Part shown: piece by piece, positions 1 to 5,020 of the stretch
Layout of the letters: every line of letters starts with the position of its first letter
How positions within the stretch are numbered: the stretch's first letter is position 1
Assembly (NCBI GenBank): GCA_003520455.1
Contig: DOUV01000285.1
Location: forward strand, 1 to 5,020
DNA length: 5,020 nt
From: Chloroflexota bacterium
GTDB lineage: Bacteria > Chloroflexota > Anaerolineae > Ardenticatenales > Ardenticatenaceae
Reading direction: 5' to 3'
The notes under the pieces: model-generated
The model's input: only the letters and a program-made list of their open reading frames with translations
Databases searched by the model: none
What the model was told of the DNA's origin: nothing
Translations under genes and position numbers: made by a program

Positions 1-4
1 CGCC

Positions 5-1060
5 GTGACCCAGGTCGCAGTCGATCGCCAGGCCGTTCGTGTCGGCCCGGCGCTCGCCGGCCGCGTTGTGCGGCAGGCTGCGCCGCTGCTTGGCACGCTC
101 GCCGCGCTGGCCGTTGGTGCTGTGCTGCTCGCACTGGCCGGCGTCGATCCGGTCCGCGCCTACGGCATCATGCTCAAGGGCGCGTTCGGCGGCTGGCGGC
201 AGATTCAAGAAACCGTCCTTAAGGCCGTCCCGCTCGTACTGGTTGGGCTCGGGCTGTCGGTGGCGTTGCGCTGTCGGATGTGGAACATCGGCGGCGAGGG
301 GCAGTATTTCATGGGCGCGCTGTTCGGCGGAGTCGTCGCGCTCACATTTCCAACCTGGCCGGCTTGGGCGTTGATCCCGACGATGATCATCGCGGGTGTC
401 CTCGGCGGGGCGTTCTGGGCGGCGATTCCGGCCTGGCTGAAGATCCGGCGCGGAATGAACGAGATCATCTCGACGCTGATGCTCAACTACATTGCCGTGC
501 TTTTCATGGAGTACGTTGCCCGTGGGCCGTTGCAGGAGCCGGGCGGGTACCTGCCGGAGAGCGCCCAGTTCGTGGCGGCGGCGCGAATGCCGGTGATCTA
601 CGGGCGGCTCCACCTGGGGGTGCTGCTCGCGCTGCTGCTCGCACCCTTCTGTTACCTGCTGATCTGGCGAACGCCGCTGGGCTTTCGGCTGCGCGCGGTC
701 GGCTCGCAGCCGAAGGTGGCGCGCGCCGCCGGGATCGACCCGGCGCGGAGCATCGCCTTCGCGCTGATCTTCAGTGGGGCGCTGGCCGGTCTGGCCGGCA
801 TCATCGAAGTGAGCTACCTGCACACCCGCCTCAAAGGAGCGATCTCGGGCGGGTACGGCTACAGTGGCGTGCTGGTGGCGCTCCTCAGCCGGATGCATCC
901 GCTCGGGGTGTTGGTCGTCGGCGTCTTTTTCGCCGCGCTGACCATCGGCGCTGAGGCGATGCACGTCCTGGCTCAGGTGCCGGCGGCGCTGGCCGACGCC
1001 ATCCAGGCGCTCGTGGTGTTGTTTGTTCTGGCCGCGGACGCGCTGGCCAGACGGGAGTAG
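5..1060 (+). CDS. ABC transporter permease, BMP/nucleoside-type importer (first permease)
   Basis: This is a 351-residue inner-membrane protein, one of the two different permeases that form the channel of a BMP-family ABC importer (COG4603/YufP-like). The family moves nucleosides, purines or related small molecules inward. About nine hydrophobic segments can be seen, near residues 27-46, 71-90, 97-117, 120-141, 156-172, 203-220, 248-268, 285-312 and 322-345. Family signatures are present: RCRMWNIGGEGQ (89-100), GMNEIISTLMLNYIA (150-164), the cytoplasmic loop LRAVGSQPKVARAAGID (229-245), which probably contacts the ATPase, and GYGYSGVLVALLSRMHPLG (283-301). The length is normal and the protein looks complete. 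The start is GTG at base 5. Its GTGA context would allow a four-base overlap with the stop of an upstream gene, probably the ATPase (inference). Any ribosome binding site lies outside the window. The next permease begins five bases after the end of this gene. The family call is firm; the substrate is unknown. Confidence 0.93.
   Translation: MTQVAVDRQAVRVGPALAGRVVRQAAPLLGTLAALAVGAVLLALAGVDPVRAYGIMLKGAFGGWRQIQETVLKAVPLVLVGLGLSVALRCRMWNIGGEGQYFMGALFGGVVALTFPTWPAWALIPTMIIAGVLGGAFWAAIPAWLKIRRGMNEIISTLMLNYIAVLFMEYVARGPLQEPGGYLPESAQFVAAARMPVIYGRLHLGVLLALLLAPFCYLLIWRTPLGFRLRAVGSQPKVARAAGIDPARSIAFALIFSGALAGLAGIIEVSYLHTRLKGAISGGYGYSGVLVALLSRMHPLGVLVVGVFFAALTIGAEAMHVLAQVPAALADAIQALVVLFVLAADALARRE
1053..1057 (+). 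promoter_or_regulatory. Ribosome binding site for the second permease
   Basis: GGGAG lies seven bases before a GTG at 1065, inside the last codons of the first permease. It supports starting the second permease at 1065. The alternative TTG at 1023 would create a 38-base overlap and add 14 residues unlike the family N-terminus (WPRTRWPDGSSR). Confidence 0.6.
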
Positions 1061-1064
1061 TCGT

Positions 1065-2057
1065 GTGGATTGGAACTCGATTCTGACGTGGGGCTTCCTC
1101 GTAGCGCTGGTCACTTCTGGCATCCGGTTGGCCATCCCCGTGATGCTGGCGACCCTCGGCGAGGTGGTGACTGAGCGCGGCGGAGTAGTCAACCTGGGAC
1201 TCGAGGGCGTGATGATCGCCGGCGGGTTGGGTGGCTTCATGACGGCCTACTTCATCCAAAACTCGGCCTGGGGGGCGTCGCTGCCGTGGGCCGGAACCTG
1301 GCTCGGACTTGCCGCGGGGATCCTGGCCGGGATGGCGATGGGCTTGATCCTGGCGGTCCTGTGTGTCACGCTGCACGCCGATCAAGTCGTGAGCGGGGTC
1401 ACCCTGGTGATCCTCGGGCTGGGCCTCACGAGTTACCTCTACCGGCAGGAGTTCAGCTCGCTCACGGCGCGCGTTACCGGTCTGCCGGCCTGGCCGATCC
1501 CGGGGCTCGCGCGTATCCCGGTCATCGGCGACATTTTTTTCAACCACGACGTGGTCACCTACGGTAGTTTCTTGCTCGTTGGCCTGGTGTGGGTTTTTCT
1601 CTACCGTACCATGTGGGGGCAGCAGATCCGGGCGGTCGGCGAACACCCCGCGGCGGCGGATACCTCGGGCGTGAACGTCGAGCTTACCCGCTACGCCGCC
1701 ATCCTGATCGGCACTGGCCTGGCCGGGCTTGGCGGGGCCGTGCTGACCGTCGTGCAACTACGCCTCTTCCGCGAGGGCATCACGGCCGGTCGCGGCTGGA
1801 TCGCCGTGGCGCTGGTGATCTTTGCCCGCTGGCGGCCGGAGCTGGCGTTGGCGGGGGCGCTGCTCTTCGGCCTGGCCGATTCGCTCCAGTACCGAATCCA
1901 GGCCCTGGCCACCACCGGGCGCGGCGCGGGCGCCATCCCCTATGAATTCCTGCTGATGCTGCCGTATCTCCTGACCCTCGGTGTGCTGCTCGTCCGCGTG
2001 CGCAAGACCGATGCCCCGGCGGCCCTCGGCCGCCCGTACCTCAAGGGCGAGCGATGA
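1065..2057 (+). CDS. ABC transporter permease, BMP/nucleoside-type importer (second permease)
   Basis: This is a 330-residue inner-membrane permease of the COG1079/YufQ-like family, the partner of the preceding permease in a heterodimeric importer channel. The diagnostic block TLGEVVTERGGVVNLGLEG lies at residues 30-48. Further signatures are the ATPase-facing loop RAVGEHPAAADTSGVNV (189-205), GRGWIAVALVIFARWRP (242-258) and a C-terminal PYEFLLMLPYLLTL segment (292-305). Hydrophobic segments occur near residues 8-30, 45-65, 77-102, 108-125, 165-182, 210-230, 245-270 and 296-311. The GTG start at 1065 is chosen because a GGGAG sits seven bases upstream and the gene then begins four bases after the previous stop. 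A TTG at 1023 keeps the frame open but adds a charged, non-family extension. The stop overlaps the ATG of the next gene by four bases (ATGA), which indicates translational coupling. The substrate cannot be assigned from the permeases alone. Confidence 0.93.
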   Translation: MDWNSILTWGFLVALVTSGIRLAIPVMLATLGEVVTERGGVVNLGLEGVMIAGGLGGFMTAYFIQNSAWGASLPWAGTWLGLAAGILAGMAMGLILAVLCVTLHADQVVSGVTLVILGLGLTSYLYRQEFSSLTARVTGLPAWPIPGLARIPVIGDIFFNHDVVTYGSFLLVGLVWVFLYRTMWGQQIRAVGEHPAAADTSGVNVELTRYAAILIGTGLAGLGGAVLTVVQLRLFREGITAGRGWIAVALVIFARWRPELALAGALLFGLADSLQYRIQALATTGRGAGAIPYEFLLMLPYLLTLGVLLVRVRKTDAPAALGRPYLKGER

Positions 2058-3085
2058 GCGCTACAGTCGGTGAGATCCTGGCCCTGCTCGAGGGCAAGCG
2101 CCTCGAGCGATTCCCCGTCTTCAGCGGCCTCCCGAGTCTGACGCGGCTCGGTCTGGAAGCCTGTGGACTTCAATTCGGTGAGGTGCACCGGGACGCGGCC
2201 AAAATGGCCGCAGCAGCCGCGACTACCTACGAGCTCTTCGGCTTCGAGTCGGCAGTCGTGCCGTTCGACCTCTGCGTCGAGGCCGAGGCCCTCGGCTGTG
2301 AGGTGAACTTCAACGATGAGCTGCCTTTCATCGTGCACCCGACTATTGCCACGCGCCTCGGATCAACGCCCGAGGGGTTGGACCTTCACCCGCCGCTCGA
2401 ACTGGCGTTGGCTGGACGGCTGCCGGTTGTGATGGAGGCCATCTGGCTTTTGAAAAGCCGGGTGGGCCGTGAGGTCGCCGTCGGGGCCTGGATTCCTGGA
2501 CCGTTCACGCTGGCCTGGCAGATCATCGAGGTCGAGCCGCTGATCCTCTCCGTTGCGAGCCCTGCGCACGTCGCACCACTCCTGGCTCGGCTGGCCGCCA
2601 TTCTTGCCCAGGTCGCCCGCTGCTACCGGGAAGCCGGGGCCGATTTCATCACCATTCACGAGATGGGCGGCTCGCCGCGGATCGTCGGTCCGCAGGCCTT
2701 CCGGACGCTCATCCTGCCGGCGCTCCGGAGCCTGATCGCGCAGGTCCCCGCGCCTCGAGTGCTGAGCGTCTGTGGCCATACCCAACCCGTCATGGCCGAC
2801 CTGACAGGTTGCGGGGTGGAGGCGATTAGCGTGGACCAGCGCTGCGACCTGGCTCGGGCCCGGGAGGTAGTCGGCCCCGAGCCGCTCTTGTTTGGCAACT
2901 TCGATCCTGTCGGCGTGTTGGCCGACGGTACGCCGGAGACCGTCGCTGCGACGGTGAGGGCGATTGCCGCAGCCGGCGCAGACGCGATCTGGCCGGGCTG
3001 CGACTTGTGGCCGGAAGTGCCTGCTGAGAACATGAGCAGCCTTGTCGAGACGGCGAAAGGCCTGAGACGGAATGGCCGCCCGTGA
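2054..3085 (+). CDS. Uroporphyrinogen decarboxylase-fold protein, MtaA/CmuA methyltransferase-like
   Basis: This is a 343-residue cytoplasmic protein with the URO-D TIM-barrel fold. It resembles the MtaA/CmuA branch, whose members transfer methyl groups between a corrinoid cofactor and a thiol or other acceptor, more than true HemE. Supporting blocks are the N-terminal FPVFSGLPSLTRLG (20-33), the VVPFDLCVEAEALGCEV stretch (68-84), GAWIPGPFTLAWQ (144-156), GADFITIHEMGGSPRIVGP (195-213), VLSVCGHTQPVM (236-247), GNFDPVGVLADGTPE (281-295) and WPGCDLWPEVPAENM (313-327). The HemE N-terminal RQAGR-type motif is absent. The zinc motif of MtaA/MtbA is H-x-C plus a distant Cys. Here C240 and C316 are kept, but the His position is Ser238, so classical zinc-thiol activation is uncertain; His242 is nearby. 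The ATG overlaps the upstream permease stop (ATGA), with AAGGG seven bases before it. Such coupling suggests that it acts on the imported compound (inference). No corrinoid protein gene is in view. Confidence 0.85.
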   Translation: MSATVGEILALLEGKRLERFPVFSGLPSLTRLGLEACGLQFGEVHRDAAKMAAAAATTYELFGFESAVVPFDLCVEAEALGCEVNFNDELPFIVHPTIATRLGSTPEGLDLHPPLELALAGRLPVVMEAIWLLKSRVGREVAVGAWIPGPFTLAWQIIEVEPLILSVASPAHVAPLLARLAAILAQVARCYREAGADFITIHEMGGSPRIVGPQAFRTLILPALRSLIAQVPAPRVLSVCGHTQPVMADLTGCGVEAISVDQRCDLARAREVVGPEPLLFGNFDPVGVLADGTPETVAATVRAIAAAGADAIWPGCDLWPEVPAENMSSLVETAKGLRRNGRP

Positions 3086-3381
3086 GGGTGGGCACACGCG
3101 GGCACGGTGGGCCTCTTATAGGCCCCTCCGGTTGCTGCGGAGCGCCGGCACCGGGTTGCGCCCGTGGCACGCCCACCTCTGCCGGGGACCGTGCCGGCCT
3201 TGCTGTGCTCCCTCCCGCCAGTGCCTGCCGTTGATGATGCCACCGGCACCGCGCTACCAATGATGAATCGTCTCACTCGTTGATTGCCCTCACAGTGCGC
3301 GTGGACCGCTTAACTCGTTTCTCCATCTTCACGTTGATTCCTCGCCAGGCGCCCCCTGATTTGGTTGGCGAGAAAAGTCCT
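3086..3381. other. Intergenic region between the methyltransferase-like gene and the UbiD-family gene
   Basis: About 300 bases carry no convincing gene. The left part (to about 3225) is very GC-rich and holds a perfect hairpin at 3109-3125. A smaller one, CGGG-TTGCG-CCCG, lies at 3152-3164, and GGTGGGC (3106-3112) could pair with GCCCACC (3171-3177). From about 3229 to 3365 the composition becomes less GC-rich, as expected of a promoter/leader region for the gene that follows. CGTTGAT occurs three times, at 3229, 3278 and 3332. The best sigma70-like pair I found is TTGATG (3231-3236) and TACCAA (3255-3260) with an 18-base spacer. It is too weak to call. A 63-codon open frame at 3072-3263 has a low-complexity Arg/Pro/Cys composition and is probably not a gene. 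Confidence 0.6.
3109..3125 (+). terminator. Perfect small hairpin after the transporter/methyltransferase operon
   Basis: GGGCCT and AGGCCC form a six-base-pair perfect stem around a five-base loop (CTTAT), beginning 24 bases after the stop codon at 3085. The position fits a transcript 3' end, but no T-run follows, so it is not a classical intrinsic terminator. It could instead be an mRNA-stabilising hairpin or chance in GC-rich DNA. Confidence 0.3.
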
Positions 3382-3387
3382 GGAGGT
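3382..3387 (+). promoter_or_regulatory. Strong ribosome binding site deciding the UbiD-family start
   Basis: GGAGGT lies seven bases before the ATG at 3395, an almost ideal Shine-Dalgarno arrangement. The longest open frame begins at a TTG at 3365 that has no comparable site and would place this motif inside the coding sequence. The ATG is therefore taken as the true start. Confidence 0.8.
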
Positions 3388-3394
3388 GCAGGTG

Positions 3395-4759
3395 ATGGCA
3401 GGAGCCGGTTACGATCTCCGTTCGTACCTTGATTACGCCCGCAGCCGGGGCCCCGAGCACTTCATGGTCATCCCGGAGAAAGTGCCGCTGGATTACACGT
3501 CCACTGCGCTGACGCTGGAACTGGAGAAGCGCGGGCGGAACCCGATCCTCTTATTTGAGAACATTGACGGGTACGACATCCCCGTCGTGTCCAACCTGTT
3601 CGCAACACGGGAACATGCAGCCTGGGCGGTCGGCTCCGACGAAGCGAATCTCTACGCCCGCCTGGGCGATGCCATGGACAACCTGATCCCGGCTCGGCGC
3701 GTCTCGCGAGGGGCGGTGCAGGAGGTGATCCGGGAAGGCGACGAGGTCGACCTGGCCCAGCTCCCGATTGCCCGGCATTTCCGCCAGGATGCCGGCGCGT
3801 ACGTCACCGCGGGCATGATTGCGGCCCGCGATCCGGACACCGGGGTGGGGAACCTGGCGTACGCCCGGCTGCAATTCCAGGGTCCGCGCCGGATGGGTGC
3901 GAGCATTCACAGCCGCCAGCACCTCTGGGATTACTACCGCCGGGCGGAACTGGCCGGGAAGGATCTGCCGGTGGCGGTTGTCATCGGGGCGCACCCCGCG
4001 CTCATGATCGCAGCGGCGAGCAAGATGGCCATCGACGTCGACGAGTACGATCTCGCCGGCGCGCTGATGGGTCAGTCCCTGGACGTCTGCCGCGCACATA
4101 GTGTAGACGTCGACGTCCCGGCGCACGCCGAGATCGTGATCGAGGGGCATCTGCTCGCCCAGGAACGCGGACCGGAAGGGCCGTTCGGTGAGTACACCGG
4201 GTACGCGAGTAGCCGCTCGTCCAACAATGTCTTCCAGGTCTCGGCGATCACGATGCGGCCGGATCCCATCTTCGTCGATATTGTCCCGGGGAATTCGAGC
4301 GAACATCTTCTGCTCGGCCACATTTCCTACGAAGCCTGGGTGCACAAACGCCTGAAAGAGGCGCTCCCGTTTTTCGTCGATTTTCACTTCCCATCCTCCG
4401 GCATTCACTTCCATTGCTACATCCGCATCGACAAGACGGCCGAAGGTCAGGCACAGCAAGCTGCGCAGTTGTTGTTTGGGCTGGATCCCTACACCAAACT
4501 GGTCGTCGTCGTGGACAAGGACATCGATCCCAGCAACGAGCACGAGGTGCTCTGGGCCATCGCGACCCACCTGCAGGCCGACCGGCGGGTGAGCATCCTG
4601 AGTAACACCCTTGTCAATCGCCTCGACCCCTCATCGGCGGACGGCCTCGGCGCCAAGATGCTACTAGACGCGACCCGTCCTCTGAAATGGGAAGCCGCAC
4701 GCGCCACACTGCCCGACTCGGCGGTCGAACTGGCCCGCCGGCTGCTGGACGGGGGGTAA
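3395..4759 (+). CDS. UbiD-family decarboxylase (prenylated-FMN-dependent)
   Basis: This is a 454-residue cytoplasmic enzyme of the UbiD family, which reversibly (de)carboxylates aromatic, heteroaromatic or alpha,beta-unsaturated acids using prenylated FMN made by UbiX. Numbered from the ATG at 3395, the expected metal/phosphate-site residues are N153 (GNLAYAR), H172 (ASIHSRQH) and E217 (DEYDLAGAL). The catalytic residues are R158 and the E261/E266 pair in GPEGPFGEYTGY. Spacings match fungal Fdc1 as recalled: N to R is 5, metal Glu to first catalytic Glu is 44, and Glu to Glu is 5. The VPAHAEIVIEG block (242-252) and the C-terminal VVVVDKDIDPSNEHEVLWA (369-387) are also typical, and the length is normal. 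The start is set by GGAGGT seven bases upstream. The gene is 309 bases from the previous one and so probably has its own promoter. No ubiX is visible. The family call is firm; whether the substrate is an aromatic acid, a quinone precursor or something else is open. Confidence 0.95.
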   Translation: MAGAGYDLRSYLDYARSRGPEHFMVIPEKVPLDYTSTALTLELEKRGRNPILLFENIDGYDIPVVSNLFATREHAAWAVGSDEANLYARLGDAMDNLIPARRVSRGAVQEVIREGDEVDLAQLPIARHFRQDAGAYVTAGMIAARDPDTGVGNLAYARLQFQGPRRMGASIHSRQHLWDYYRRAELAGKDLPVAVVIGAHPALMIAAASKMAIDVDEYDLAGALMGQSLDVCRAHSVDVDVPAHAEIVIEGHLLAQERGPEGPFGEYTGYASSRSSNNVFQVSAITMRPDPIFVDIVPGNSSEHLLLGHISYEAWVHKRLKEALPFFVDFHFPSSGIHFHCYIRIDKTAEGQAQQAAQLLFGLDPYTKLVVVVDKDIDPSNEHEVLWAIATHLQADRRVSILSNTLVNRLDPSSADGLGAKMLLDATRPLKWEAARATLPDSAVELARRLLDGG

Positions 4760-4765
4760 TCCGGG

Positions 4766-4778
4766 ACCTTCAGAAGGT
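4766..4778 (+). terminator. Short hairpin just after the UbiD-family stop codon
   Basis: ACCTT-CAG-AAGGT is a perfect five-base-pair stem with a three-base loop. It starts seven bases after the TAA, and a mismatch followed by two more possible pairs extends it outward. No T-run follows. It is weak as a terminator and may serve as a 3' end structure. Confidence 0.25.
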
Positions 4779-4809
4779 ATCCAACAGCTTCCTCACGGTG
4801 TACCTGCCC

Positions 4810-4854
4810 GCGATCCGTGGTCCGTAAGAACCGCGCAATTCAATTTTCGATCGC
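4810..4854 (+). terminator. Two-part inverted repeat with a short T-run, possible terminator
   Basis: CGTGGT (4816-4821) pairs with ACCGCG (4830-4835), six pairs including one G-U, around an eight-base loop. Immediately outside, GCGATC (4810-4815) pairs with GATCGC (4849-4854), leaving an AT-rich bulge (4836-4848) that contains TTTT at 4844-4847. The inner stem followed by the AT-rich stretch is the nearest thing to an intrinsic terminator downstream of the UbiD-family gene. The T-run is short and about eight bases from the stem. Confidence 0.3.
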
Positions 4855-4865
4855 CGTTCGTGGAC

Positions 4866-4885
4866 CAGGGAGCCTGGCTTCCCTG
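4866..4885. repeat. Inverted repeat (CAGGGA/TCCCTG)
   Basis: CAGGGA (4866-4871) and TCCCTG (4880-4885) form a perfect six-base-pair stem. The eight bases between them (GCCTGGCT) are themselves nearly self-complementary, so the whole is an almost continuous palindrome with one extra T. Its function is unknown. It could be a transcript hairpin on either strand or a protein-binding site. Confidence 0.4.
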
Positions 4886-4935
4886 AACACAATGACGCTG
4901 ACCAGTTCCGGCCGGTTGGGGCTCCTTTGATTCCC

Positions 4936-4952
4936 GACCAGCCGGTCTGGTC
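4936..4952. repeat. Inverted repeat (GACCAG/CTGGTC)
   Basis: GACCAG and CTGGTC form a perfect six-base-pair stem around the five-base loop CCGGT. It lies in the non-coding right end. The left arm GACCAG also occurs at 4863-4868 and 4900-4905, spaced 37 and 36 bases apart. It is either an operator-like dyad or an RNA hairpin; nothing here decides between them. Confidence 0.4.
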
Positions 4953-5004
4953 CCTGGCGGTCTAGAGCATCGGTCAAGTCGGCCTTGTGGCGGGTGGGAG
5001 CCGG

Positions 5005-5018
5005 GCGACTGAAGTCGC
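5005..5018. repeat. Palindrome at window edge, possible dispersed repeat unit
   Basis: GCGAC-TGAA-GTCGC is a perfect five-base-pair stem with a TGAA loop (six pairs if a two-base loop is allowed). It lies in GC-rich non-coding sequence that runs off the right edge. Short palindromes built on CGACTGAAGTCG look like intergenic repeat units I associate with some GC-rich bacterial genomes. That is recollection, and only one copy is visible in this window. Confidence 0.35.
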
Positions 5019-5020
5019 GG

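Noticed and set aside
1023..1064. Longer second permease starting at TTG 1023
   Set aside because: It would overlap the first permease by 38 bases and add a charged 14-residue extension. The GTG at 1065 has a ribosome binding site and gives a family-like N-terminus.
885..1757. 290-codon open frame on the minus strand across both permease genes
   Set aside because: It lies opposite two clear permeases and is rich in Arg, Gln, Pro and Asp with no recognisable domain. This is typical of antisense shadows in GC-rich DNA.
2054..3085. Calling this gene hemE (true uroporphyrinogen decarboxylase)
   Set aside because: The N-terminal Arg-rich substrate motif of HemE is absent. The C-x-x-T, GNFDP and PGC blocks match the methyltransferase branch better, and the context is transport rather than haem synthesis.
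3231..3260. Sigma70-like promoter TTGATG, 18-base spacer, TACCAA
   Set aside because: The -10 hexamer matches only three positions and lacks the final T, and the distance to the start codon is long. It is indistinguishable from chance.
3072..3263. 63-codon open frame spanning the intergenic region after the methyltransferase-like gene
   Set aside because: It overlaps the end of the real gene, has an Arg/Pro/Cys-rich composition and no good ribosome binding site, and resembles no known small protein.
3246..3274. T-box-like GGCACCGCG followed by TCGTCTC upstream of the UbiD-family gene
   Set aside because: The T-box bulge needs TGGN before ACCGCG, but here it is CGGC. No stem I or other T-box element is visible, and the gene is not an amino-acid-related target.
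3086..3394. Possible cobalamin riboswitch, expected near corrinoid-linked genes
   Set aside because: No B12-box-like GCCACTG sequence or the accompanying conserved core is present in this region.
3551..4570. 339-codon open frame on the minus strand inside the UbiD-family gene
   Set aside because: It is fully antisense to a strongly conserved enzyme gene, with a His/Asp/Arg/Val-rich composition that mirrors the sense codons and no family motif.

Overview
The window is GC-rich bacterial DNA, roughly two thirds G+C by eye. It is densely coding, and every gene is on the + strand. Two of the four genes use or probably use GTG starts, and joins are tight (a four-base ATGA overlap and a four-base gap). 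Gene content and base composition would suit a Chloroflexota/Thermomicrobia-like or other GC-rich soil or thermophilic bacterium. That placement is a weak inference, because no marker gene is present.

Positions 5-3085 look like one transcription unit. It holds two inner-membrane permeases of the BMP/nucleoside-type ABC importer family (5-1060 and 1065-2057), followed by a uroporphyrinogen-decarboxylase-fold protein most like the MtaA/CmuA cobamide methyltransferase branch (2054-3085). The usual partners of such permeases, a BMP-type substrate-binding lipoprotein and a double-domain ATPase, are not in the window. They probably lie just upstream: the first permease starts at base 5 in a GTGA context that would fit a four-base overlap with a preceding gene.

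Positions 3086-3394 hold no convincing gene. They contain a perfect small hairpin shortly after the methyltransferase-like gene, then a visibly less GC-rich stretch before the next gene. That stretch carries copies of CGTTGAT but no strong promoter.

Positions 3395-4759 encode a UbiD-family, prenylated-FMN-dependent (de)carboxylase. Its predicted catalytic Arg/Glu/Glu residues and metal-ligand residues are all present. Its start is best placed at an ATG with a strong ribosome binding site, 30 bases inside the longest open frame.

Positions 4760-5020 are non-coding as far as can be seen and are crowded with short inverted repeats. The last is a palindrome at the right edge that resembles a dispersed intergenic repeat unit.

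A reasonable working picture is uptake of a small molecule (family precedent: nucleosides, purines or related compounds) with its intracellular demethylation, methyl transfer or decarboxylation. The substrate cannot be read from the sequence. The most notable point is the methyltransferase-like protein translationally coupled to the importer: it lacks the first His of the family's H-x-C zinc motif but keeps both cysteines.
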